A stretch of DNA of 64,000 bases from Burkholderiaceae bacterium (lineage in GTDB: Bacteria > Pseudomonadota > Gammaproteobacteria > Burkholderiales > Burkholderiaceae_C): positions 265,894 through 329,893 of the forward strand of contig JACKLM010000005.1 in assembly GCA_024235895.1 (NCBI GenBank), written 5' to 3'. Made by a program: the position numbers and the translations under genes. The notes under the pieces are model-generated. The model ran no database searches and was not told the DNA's origin. It saw nothing but the letters and a program-made list of their open reading frames with translations. Numbering within the stretch: position 1 is the first letter of the stretch; each line of letters begins with the position of its first letter. Shown piece by piece: positions 10,479-17,827 of this stretch.

Positions 10479-10961
10479 ATGACAATGGACCACGACGCCA
10501 CGATGTGCCGCCGTCGCGCCGACCGCGGACTGACGCTGGTCGAGCTGATGCTCGTGACCACGCTGGTGGCCGTGCTGGGCATGCTCTCGGTCAACGCCTG
10601 GGGCGGCTGGCGCGACCGGGTGCGTACGAAGGTCGCGGTCGACGAGATCACCGCGATGTCGGTGGTGATCGACCAGACTCACACCGACACGGGGGCACTG
10701 CCCGGCAGCCTGGCCGACATCGGCCGCGGCGGCATGAAGGACCCCTGGGGCAACGACTACGTCTACCTGAACCTGACGACGGCCGGGGGCACGGGCGCGG
10801 CACGCAAGGACCATTCGCTGGTGCCGCTGAACAGCGACTACGACCTCTACAGCAAGGGTCCTGACGGCGCCAGCGTGGCGCCGCTGACGGCCGCCGCCAG
10901 CCACGACGACATCCTGCGCGCCAACAACGGGCGCTTCATCGGTCCGGCGTCGAGCTACTGA
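10479..10961 (+). CDS. type II secretion/type IV pilus pseudopilin, GspG-like
   Basis: 160 aa. Prepilin N-terminus: short basic leader, cleavage site after RG before LTLVELMLVTTLVAVLGML, with the conserved Glu at position 5 of the mature protein, then the hydrophobic helix. The C-terminal half has the GspG-type loop MKDPWGNDYVYLNL and SDYDLYSKGPDG, which binds calcium in major pseudopilins. No other secretion or pilus genes are adjacent, so it would depend on a system elsewhere (a PilB/GspE-type ATPase is at 50.9-53.5 kb). The GGDEF-EAL gene follows after 10 bases, suggesting co-transcription. Confidence 0.85.
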   Translation: MTMDHDATMCRRRADRGLTLVELMLVTTLVAVLGMLSVNAWGGWRDRVRTKVAVDEITAMSVVIDQTHTDTGALPGSLADIGRGGMKDPWGNDYVYLNLTTAGGTGAARKDHSLVPLNSDYDLYSKGPDGASVAPLTAAASHDDILRANNGRFIGPASSY

Positions 10962-10971
10962 CGGCGCGGCC

Positions 10972-13731
10972 ATGCGCATCCGCGGCTTCTTCCTGCGCAG
11001 CCGGGTTGCCAGGCGCACCTTCTGGGTCCTGCTGGCCGCGGCGCTGCTGCCGCTGGCGCTGTTCGCGCTGGTGGCGGGCCAGGCCTACCTGGCCGAGCGC
11101 GACGCGCGGCAGCATCGCGACGAGACCGAGTACCTCAAGCATATCGGCCTGCGTGCCTTCGACCGCCTGGTGGCCGCACGCGCCACGCTGGCCGCGCACG
11201 CCGCCGACGGGCGCTTCGACGCCCCGTCGTTGCCCGGGGCCTCCGGCCACCGCGTACTGGCGCGCCTGGCTACGTTGACGGGCGACCGTTCGCACGGCGA
11301 CGCGGCGCTGGCCGCCGACTGGCGACGCGCCGGGGGCGACGGCCTCGACGGCACGCGCGAGCTGTGGTGGCTGCCGCTGCGCGACGGGCAGCCGGCCCGG
11401 GTGATCCTGGAGTGGCACGACACGCGGGGCCGCGGGCTGTGGCTGGCCGAGGTGGCGCCGGAGTTCCTGTGGGCCGACTTCGAGCCCGATGGCCCGGCCG
11501 CGGCCCTTTGCCTGCAAGATGCCGGGCGCAACCCGCTGCGTTGCGCGCGGCCGGCCGAAGCCGGCGCGCCCGAGTGGCGGCTCTTCATGCGCGGCGCGTT
11601 CGACAGCCCGGACTGGCTCGTCGCGGGCCGACGTGCCGATGCCGGCATCGCCACCCAGGACGATGTGCTGGAGCTGTTGCTGCTGGCTGGCGGTGCCACG
11701 CTGCTGCTGATCACCTCCCTGGGGCTGATCCTGGTGCGGCGCACCATGGTGCCGCTGGAGCAACTGACGGCCGGTACGCGTCGTCTGGCCGGCGGCGACT
11801 GGAGCGTGCGCGTGGACGACGCGCGCGGCGACGAGTTCGGCCAGCTCGCCCGTCAGTTCAACGCCATGGTGGAGGGCCAGCATCGACAGCTCGAGGCGAT
11901 GACCGTGCAGGCCGCGATCGATCGCGAGCTGCTGGGCGAGGTGGACCTGCCGCGCGTGATGCAGCAGGTGGTGAGCCGCCTGCAGGCGTTGGCGCCGGGC
12001 GCCGGCGTGGCGGTGGTGGCGCAGTCGGTGGACGGCAGGGACTGGCAGTTGCACCGGCCCGGGCTGCCTGCCACGGCGTGCGAACGGCCTCCCGAGACAC
12101 TGCAGCGCGAGCCCGAGGCCGATGCCCGGATGACGCCACGTTGCGGGCAGGCCGAGGCACCGCCTGACTGGGTACGCCTGGCGCTGGGCCTGCCGCCGTC
12201 GGCGCCGGCCGCGGTCTGCGCGGTTCCGGCGCGCTGGCAGGGCGAGACCGTGGCGGTGCTGCTGCAGTGCAACGACTGTCGGACGATGCTCGAGGCGGGC
12301 GCCCGCCGGGAGGTCGCCCAGCTGCGCGACCGCTGCGCATTGGCGGTGGCCACCGCGCGGCGCGAGCACCGCTTGCTCGAGCGCGCGTTGCGCGACGAGC
12401 TGACCGGGCTGCTCAACCGCCACGGCTTGCACGATGCCTGCGACGAGTGGCTGGCGGGTCCGGACGGCCCGCGGGCCTTCGACCTGTTGTTCATCGATCT
12501 CGACGGCTTCAAGGAAGTCAACGACTCGCTGGGTCATACGGCCGGCGACATGCTGCTGCGCGCGGTCACCGAGCGCCTTCGGGCGCTGCTGCCCGCAGGT
12601 GCGCTGCTGGCCCGGCCCGGTGGCGACGAGTTCGTCGCCCTGCTGCCCGAGGACAGCCGTGCCGCCGGGGAGGACGGCACTGCCGAGGCGCTGGCGCAGA
12701 CCATCTGTCGACGGCTCGCGCAGCCCTTCGTCGTCTGTGGCCAGCTGCAGCACATCGGCGCCAGTGTCGGGCTGGCCGCCTGCCCGCAGGACGGCACCGA
12801 CCGCGAGGAGCTGCTGCGCAGGGCCGACCTGGCGATGTACGCGGCCAAGGCCGAGGGCCGTGGCCGCTGGCGCCGCTACGCCGGCACGCTGGACCGCGAG
12901 GCCAGCGAGCGCGCCTGGATGCTTCGCGACCTGCGCGCCGCGGTCGACGACGGGGCGCTGGAGGTGCACTTCCAGCCGCGGCTGGAGCTGGGCAGCGGCC
13001 GCATCTGCAGCGCCGAGGCCCTGGTGCGCTGGTGCCACCCGCAACGCGGCTGGATCCCGCCGCTGCGCTTCGTGCCGCTGGCCGAGGAGTCCGATCTCAT
13101 CCTCGAGCTCGGCAGGCAGGTGATGGCGCTGGCGCTGGCGCAGTTCCGGCGCTGGCGTGCCGAGGGGCTGCGCGTCGGGCGGGTGGCGGTCAACGTATCG
13201 GCGCGGCAGCTGCTCGAGTCGCAGTTCGCCGACGAGACGCTGTCGCTGCTGGCCCGCCACGGTCTGCGCCCGCAGGACCTCGAGATCGAGATCACCGAGA
13301 GCCTGTTCGCCGGCGACCCGACCGCCGTGACGCGTGCCCTGGCGCCGTTGCGCGCGCGCGGTGTCGTCATCGCGCTCGACGACTTCGGCACCGGGTTCTC
13401 GTCACTGGGGGCGCTGGCGCGCCTGCCGGTCGACGTGATGAAGATCGATCGCAGCTTCGTGATCGACCTGGGCCAGGGTACTGCAGCCGACGCGGTCGTC
13501 CGCTCGGTGATCGCGCTGGCGCGCGACCTGGACATGCGTGTGGTCGCGGAAGGGGTGGAAACGCAGGCGCAGGAGCAGCGCCTGCTCGCGCTGGGCTGCG
13601 ACGAGGTGCAGGGTTACCGCTACGCCAGGCCGCTCGCGCCGGAGGCCTTCGTCGAGGGTGCGCGCACGGGCTTCGGCGCGACGCTGCGCGCCGAAGAGGC
13701 CGCAAGGGCACCGGAGATGCTCGCAAGCTGA
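10972..13731 (+). CDS. membrane GGDEF-EAL protein with HAMP domain
   Basis: 919 aa c-di-GMP enzyme. One membrane helix near residues 16-37, a periplasmic sensor region of about 190 residues, a second helix near 225-247, HAMP linker (TAGTRRLAGGDWSVRVDDAR), a GAF-like stretch, GGDEF domain beginning RDELTGLLNRHGL (about 474) with an intact GGDEF in the ARPGGDEFVALL motif (about 549), and an EAL domain (SAEALVRW at about 680, ITESLF, LDDFGTGFSSLG, KIDRSFV, EGVE). Catalytic residues of both domains appear present, so it could make or break c-di-GMP. It is probably co-transcribed with the pseudopilin, pointing to control of a surface or secretion function. The long antisense reading frame over it is a codon-bias shadow. 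Confidence 0.93.
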   Translation: MRIRGFFLRSRVARRTFWVLLAAALLPLALFALVAGQAYLAERDARQHRDETEYLKHIGLRAFDRLVAARATLAAHAADGRFDAPSLPGASGHRVLARLATLTGDRSHGDAALAADWRRAGGDGLDGTRELWWLPLRDGQPARVILEWHDTRGRGLWLAEVAPEFLWADFEPDGPAAALCLQDAGRNPLRCARPAEAGAPEWRLFMRGAFDSPDWLVAGRRADAGIATQDDVLELLLLAGGATLLLITSLGLILVRRTMVPLEQLTAGTRRLAGGDWSVRVDDARGDEFGQLARQFNAMVEGQHRQLEAMTVQAAIDRELLGEVDLPRVMQQVVSRLQALAPGAGVAVVAQSVDGRDWQLHRPGLPATACERPPETLQREPEADARMTPRCGQAEAPPDWVRLALGLPPSAPAAVCAVPARWQGETVAVLLQCNDCRTMLEAGARREVAQLRDRCALAVATARREHRLLERALRDELTGLLNRHGLHDACDEWLAGPDGPRAFDLLFIDLDGFKEVNDSLGHTAGDMLLRAVTERLRALLPAGALLARPGGDEFVALLPEDSRAAGEDGTAEALAQTICRRLAQPFVVCGQLQHIGASVGLAACPQDGTDREELLRRADLAMYAAKAEGRGRWRRYAGTLDREASERAWMLRDLRAAVDDGALEVHFQPRLELGSGRICSAEALVRWCHPQRGWIPPLRFVPLAEESDLILELGRQVMALALAQFRRWRAEGLRVGRVAVNVSARQLLESQFADETLSLLARHGLRPQDLEIEITESLFAGDPTAVTRALAPLRARGVVIALDDFGTGFSSLGALARLPVDVMKIDRSFVIDLGQGTAADAVVRSVIALARDLDMRVVAEGVETQAQEQRLLALGCDEVQGYRYARPLAPEAFVEGARTGFGATLRAEEAARAPEMLAS

Positions 13732-13753
13732 CGACGTTCGCTGCGGCTCGGCA

Positions 13754-13865
13754 CCGACCCTCGTCGCCGGAGCACGACCGACGTGTCGGGCAGTGGCTTC
13801 ATGCGGGTTCCGGGTGTCGATCGCCCGCTGGCGCTGGGGACGTGCGCGCACCCCGGTCGCGCGGT
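13754..13865. repeat. direct repeat, copy 2 (about 112 bp)
   Basis: Second copy of the repeat at 9970-10080, same orientation, beginning 23 bases after the GGDEF-EAL stop codon. Differences are scattered single or double substitutions. Confidence 0.8.
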
Positions 13866-14063
13866 CGAGGAACTGCGGGTCCCGCACAGCACGAGGGCCG
13901 AAGCACGCGTGGGTCAAGCCGCCACGGCGTCGACAGGGTTGGGGAAAGCACGGGGAAGGGCTGGGATTGACGCGCGCGCGAGATGCGCGCACATTTCGGC
14001 CCGCGCGATGCGACCCGCATCCGCTCACCTTCCGAACCACCCCCACATCCACAGGAGGACGTC

Positions 14064-14111
14064 ATGACGAAGCCCCGCTTCTCCATCCTCCTGTCGGCCG
14101 TCGCTTCCTGA
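14064..14111 (+). CDS. 15-aa ORF, possible leader peptide or gene remnant
   Basis: Reads MTKPRFSILLSAVAS then TGA. An AGGAGG Shine-Dalgarno (14053-14058) stands 5 bases before the ATG, the best ribosome site in this part of the window. The peptide resembles the start of a signal peptide, so it could be the stub of a lost secreted protein. A strong hairpin begins 11 bases after the stop, giving an attenuator-like arrangement, but the codons do not point to any amino acid. Confidence 0.3.
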   Translation: MTKPRFSILLSAVAS

Positions 14112-14122
14112 CGACTCCGCGC

Positions 14123-14152
14123 GGCCGGCGCGAGGCGCTTCGCGCGCCGGCC
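14123..14152 (+). terminator. strong GC hairpin, attenuator or terminator candidate
   Basis: Perfect 10-bp stem, GGCCGGCGCG at 14123-14132 with its complement at 14143-14152, and a 10-base loop. There is no U-tract, so intrinsic termination would be weak; it may instead stabilise or block RNA downstream of the tiny ORF. Confidence 0.35.
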
Positions 14153-14449
14153 GTGTCGCTGCCCTCCCGCCCGACACCGCGCCGCGGCTGAGCTCCGCGC
14201 GCCGCCGCACGCCCGCCTGAAGCGCGGGTCGACAGGTCCCGCATCCCTCGTGCCCCGCGTCCGTGCGGAGCCACGCCCGCGTCCTGCGCTGTGCGCAGCG
14301 GCCGGCGCGTGCCGTTCGACGACCCCCTCTGCCCACGACATGAATCCGAACCGATCCACCGATCCCGAACGCGCGGCCACGCCGCCCGATCCACCCGTCT
14401 TCGAGGAACCCTCCACCATGCATTCGACCGTCACCTGCGACTGGGCCTG

Positions 14450-14713
14450 ATGCGCGCCGCGCTGGTCCTGGCGTCCTTCTTCACCACGTCGACCATGATG
14501 GTCGTGCTCGGCGCGCTGTTCGACGACGCGTCGCGCCAGCCCTGGCTGCGCGACACGCCGCAGGCGCGCGCCGCCGTCGCCACCTGCCATGCGCATGCAG
14601 CGCGCGAGGCGCGTCGCAGCTGCCTGCGCGCTGTCGTCGCCGAGGCGCAGGCGCGCGATGCCGGCATGTCGCGGCTCGCGGCGCTGGCGCCGTCGTGGGA
14701 GGACCGGCCATGA
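14450..14713 (+). CDS. small single-helix membrane protein, function unknown
   Basis: 87 aa: MRAALVLASFFTTSTMMVVL forms a membrane anchor or uncleaved signal, followed by an Ala/Arg-rich stretch with two Cys residues (ATCHAHAAREARRSCLRAVV). Its ATG overlaps the stop of a preceding 36-codon ORF (TGATG), and its own stop overlaps the rsgA start by ATGA, so it looks translationally coupled to rsgA. I do not recognise the family. Coding support comes mainly from the double overlap. Confidence 0.5.
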   Translation: MRAALVLASFFTTSTMMVVLGALFDDASRQPWLRDTPQARAAVATCHAHAAREARRSCLRAVVAEAQARDAGMSRLAALAPSWEDRP

Positions 14714-15858
14714 GCGGCGAGCCGGACCGCCACAGCGCGCTGCAGTCGATCGGCCTGACACCGGCGGTCGCGCGCGCCGTCGACGCGCTCGCCCAGGCCC
14801 ACCCGGCGGCGCGGCCGGCGCGTGTCGTCGAGGTGCAACGCAGCGGCGCGCGGCTGCACGACGGCCGCGCGGCGTTCGGCGCACGCGTCGCGCCGCGTCT
14901 GCAGCAGGCGCTGCAGGCCGACGGCGATGCGCTCGCCGTCGGCGACTGGGTGCTCGTCGCCGACGACGCCCACCGCGACGCCTGGGTCGTCGACCGCGTG
15001 CCGCCGATCAACCGGCTCGAGCGCCGCGACGCCCTGGGTCACGGGCGGCAGGTGATCGTGGCCAACGTCGACGCCGCGATGCTCGTCTGCGGGCTGGACC
15101 ACGACTTCAACCTGCGCCGGCTCGACCGCTACCTGGCTTTCGTCCGCATGGCCGGCGTCGGGGCGCTGGTCGTGCTGACCAAGGCCGACCTCGCCGCCGA
15201 CGTCGACGCACGCGTCGCGGCGGTACGCCAGCGCCTGCGGCCCGGCGAAGACGCCGTCGCGCTCAATGCGCTCGACGCCGCGTCGGTCGCTGCGCTGCAC
15301 AGCCGGCTCGGCGCCGGGCAGACCTGGGTGCTGCTCGGGTCGAGCGGTGTGGGCAAGAGCACGCTGACCAACGCGCTCGCCGGGCTCGGCGACGGCGCCG
15401 ACGCGCAGGCCACCGCGCCGGTGCGCGCCGACGACGGCCGGGGCCGCCACACCACCACCGCGCGGTCGCTGCACGGCACGCCGTCGGGCGCGTGCCTGAT
15501 CGACACGCCGGGGCTGCGCACGCTGCGCCTCGGCGGCGGCGAGGACGCGCTGCGCAGCGCGTTCGACGACGTCGAGGTCCTGGCCGCCGGCTGCCGCTTC
15601 CGCGACTGCCGCCACCAGCAAGAGCCCGGCTGCGCGGTGCGCGCGGCGTGGCCGCCCGATCGACTCGCGCAGTACCACAAGCTGCTGCGCGAGGTGCGCC
15701 GCGACGGCATGAGACCGCCGGGCCGCCCCAAGGGCGAATACCGGAGGGCGGAGCCCGAAGGTTCCTCGGTGCGCGCGCTCGAGCATCGCGCGCAGGTGCA
15801 GCAGTGGAAGGCGCGCAGCCGCCTGGCGCGCGCACACGCCGCGGCCAAGGGCCGATGA
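14710..15858 (+). CDS. rsgA: ribosome small-subunit maturation GTPase RsgA
   Basis: 382 aa. An N-terminal OB fold (about residues 40-105) precedes a circularly permuted GTPase whose motifs appear in the order G4 (VLTKADL), G1 (GSSGVGKSTL), G3 (DTPGLR), and a zinc finger CRFRDCRHQQEPGC near residue 300. RsgA acts as a late 30S assembly checkpoint, hydrolysing GTP on the subunit. The start at 14710 (MSGEPDRH) overlaps the upstream stop; an ATG 15 bases earlier is possible but lies inside the neighbour. Confidence 0.96.
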   Translation: MSGEPDRHSALQSIGLTPAVARAVDALAQAHPAARPARVVEVQRSGARLHDGRAAFGARVAPRLQQALQADGDALAVGDWVLVADDAHRDAWVVDRVPPINRLERRDALGHGRQVIVANVDAAMLVCGLDHDFNLRRLDRYLAFVRMAGVGALVVLTKADLAADVDARVAAVRQRLRPGEDAVALNALDAASVAALHSRLGAGQTWVLLGSSGVGKSTLTNALAGLGDGADAQATAPVRADDGRGRHTTTARSLHGTPSGACLIDTPGLRTLRLGGGEDALRSAFDDVEVLAAGCRFRDCRHQQEPGCAVRAAWPPDRLAQYHKLLREVRRDGMRPPGRPKGEYRRAEPEGSSVRALEHRAQVQQWKARSRLARAHAAAKGR

Positions 15859-15986
15859 GCGTGCGAGGCGGTCATGCACGCGGCGCTTCGCGGCAACGCC
15901 GCTGCGCGTGTCACGATGCACGAGACGACGCTGGCCGACGGCGGCGCGTCGCGGTTCGGGATCGATGACCCGCGACAGCCGCGCTC

Positions 15987-16778
15987 TCAGACCTGCGCGC
16001 TCACCCAGCCGACGAGATCGTCGAGGACCTCGTCGCGGTTCGTCTCGTTGAAGATCTCGTGCTTGGCGCCGGCGTAGGCCTTCTCGGCCGCGCCGTCGCC
16101 GCGCAGGCCGGGCCAGGCCTGACGGACCGCGTCATAGCTGACGAGCGGGTCCTCGGTGCCGTGCATCCACAGCACCGGCACGGGCAGCCGCCCGGACTCG
16201 CGGATCGTGCCGAGCATCGCCGCAAAGGCTTCGAGCGTCGGCCGCTTGAAGGCGCCATGGTAGACGAGCGGGTCGGCGGCGTAGGCCGCGCCGACCGCCG
16301 GGTCGCGCGACAGCGTGTTCGGGTCCAGAGGCGCGTCGGGGATCTCCTCCATCGCCAGCAGCGCGTCGACCAGGCCGCCGGTGAGCAGCGGCGCCGACAG
16401 CACCGCGCAGGCCAGCTCCGCACCGAAGCGCTGCAGGTAGCGGGCCGCGAGCATCCCGCCCATCGAGTGGCCGATCAGCACCTGCGGCAGCGCGGGGTAT
16501 TCGCCGCGCGCGCGCTCGGCGAGCCGGTGCATGTCGTCGACCACGGGCTCGAAGTCGGTGCACAGCACACGCTCGCCGTCGGAGCGGCCATGCCCGAGGT
16601 GGTCCTGCCCGAACACCACCGCGCCGGCCGCATTCAGCCGCGCCGCGACATGCTCGTAGCGACCGATGTGCTCGCCGTAGCCGTGACATAGCAGCGCGAC
16701 CCAGGAGGGCCGCGCGATGGCCCAGCGCCGGGCGCGGATCGTGCCGGCATGCCCTTGCAGTACGAAGTCCTCGGCCAT
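15987..16778 (-). CDS. alpha/beta hydrolase, monoacylglycerol lipase-like
   Basis: 263 aa, Hydrolase_4 / monoglyceride lipase type. Oxyanion region LLCHGYGEHIGRYEHVAARL, FGQDHLGHGRSDG, nucleophile elbow GHSMGGMLA (Ser near residue 117), catalytic Asp in MHGTEDPLVS and His in AKHEIFNE. Expected to hydrolyse short- or medium-chain monoacylglycerols or related esters in the cytosol. It stands alone, convergent with rsgA and separated from the BKACE operon end by about 165 bases. Confidence 0.9.
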   Translation of the reverse strand: MAEDFVLQGHAGTIRARRWAIARPSWVALLCHGYGEHIGRYEHVAARLNAAGAVVFGQDHLGHGRSDGERVLCTDFEPVVDDMHRLAERARGEYPALPQVLIGHSMGGMLAARYLQRFGAELACAVLSAPLLTGGLVDALLAMEEIPDAPLDPNTLSRDPAVGAAYAADPLVYHGAFKRPTLEAFAAMLGTIRESGRLPVPVLWMHGTEDPLVSYDAVRQAWPGLRGDGAAEKAYAGAKHEIFNETNRDEVLDDLVGWVSAQV

Positions 16779-16942
16779 GAATCATGCTAGCACGCGCTGC
16801 CTGTCGAGTCGGGCGAGCCCGCGCTTGCGGCCCAGGCGAACGACGCCCGCGCCGGCCGACCTGCGTGCCTTGCGCGAGGCGGTGGTGCCGACGGTCGACG
16901 AGGTGCCGGATCGGGTCGAGCGCGATGGGCCGGAAGTCGCGC

Positions 16943-17827
16943 TCAGCCCGCGCGACCCAACCCCAGCATCACCCGCGCCTCGGCCGGCGACGCCACCTCG
17001 CGCCCCGCGCGCCTCGCGCAGGCCGCCAGCGCGTCGATCAGCGCGCCGTTTCCGCCTGCACGCTCGCCGCCCGGCAGGTAGAAGGTGTCCTCGAGCCCGG
17101 TGCGCAGCATGCCGCCGAGCTCGGCCGCGCGCTGGTGCACCGGCCAGACCTCGGCGCGCCCGATCAGCGTCGTCTGCCAGACGGCGCCGGGCACCGTCCA
17201 GCGCGGCAGCAGCGCCAGCAGGTCGGCGTCGCAGGGCATGCCGCTGGCCACGCCCATGACGAAGTTGTACTCGGGCACCAGTCCCGCGGCCGCGGCACCG
17301 AGCATGCCGCTGCGCACGTACATCTCGACGCTGCGCACGATGCCGACGTCGAAGCACTCGAACTCGGGGTGCGTGCCGCACTCGGCCATCACCTGCAGGA
17401 ACTGCGCGATCTTGTCCGGCGGGTTGTCGAACACCATCGGCGGCCAGGCCCAGCGGCCGTCGGCGCGCAGCTTCAGGTAGTTGAGCGTGCCGGCGTTGCA
17501 GGCGGCGATCTCCGGGCGCACGCGGCGGATGCACGCCGCCGGACCCGAGATGTCCTTGCCGATGACGCCGGTCGTCAGGTTGACGATCACACCCGGGCAG
17601 GCCGCGCGGATCGCGTCGCACACCGCCTGCGCGATATCCGGGTCCCAGCTCGGCAGGTGGCCCATGCCGTCCTGCTGCTGGCGCAGGTGGACGTGCATGA
17701 CGCTGGCGCCGGCGCCGAACGCGGCGCGCGCCTCGGCCGCCATCTGCGCCGGCGTCACCGGTACCGGGTGCTGGCGCGGGTCGGTCAGCACGCCGGTCAG
17801 CGCGCAGGTCAGGATCGCCTTGTCCAT
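16943..17827 (-). CDS. beta-keto acid cleavage enzyme, BKACE family (DUF849)
   Basis: 294 aa. Members use Zn to condense a beta-keto acid with acetyl-CoA, giving acetoacetate and a new acyl-CoA; 3-keto-5-aminohexanoate cleavage in lysine fermentation is the founding reaction. Visible motifs: start MDKAILTCALTGVLT, zinc ligands HVH in ASVMHVHLRQ, LTTGVIGKD, FECFDVGIV and the C-terminal GLEDTFYLPGG. Last gene of the atu/liu-like operon; the ATG at 17827 overlaps the carboxylase stop (TGATG). In liu operons this place is held by HMG-CoA lyase LiuE, so this enzyme may perform a different carbon-carbon cleavage here (inference). Confidence 0.92.
   Translation of the reverse strand: MDKAILTCALTGVLTDPRQHPVPVTPAQMAAEARAAFGAGASVMHVHLRQQQDGMGHLPSWDPDIAQAVCDAIRAACPGVIVNLTTGVIGKDISGPAACIRRVRPEIAACNAGTLNYLKLRADGRWAWPPMVFDNPPDKIAQFLQVMAECGTHPEFECFDVGIVRSVEMYVRSGMLGAAAAGLVPEYNFVMGVASGMPCDADLLALLPRWTVPGAVWQTTLIGRAEVWPVHQRAAELGGMLRTGLEDTFYLPGGERAGGNGALIDALAACARRAGREVASPAEARVMLGLGRAG

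Larger units (their letters stand above)
13866..14449. other. long intergenic region with leader-like elements
   Basis: 584 bases without an established gene. It holds a 15-codon ORF with a strong ribosome site (14064-14111), a strong hairpin (14123-14152), and a 36-codon ORF (14340-14450, beginning MNPNRSTDPE) whose TGA overlaps the ATG of the following gene. No similarity to known genes was recognised. Confidence 0.5.

Noticed and set aside
10936..13260. 774-aa minus-strand ORF opposite the GGDEF-EAL gene
   Set aside because: Gln/Arg/His-rich antisense shadow caused by high GC; no domain.
14340..14450. 36-codon ORF before the small membrane protein
   Set aside because: Only support is the TGATG overlap; no ribosome site or recognisable sequence.
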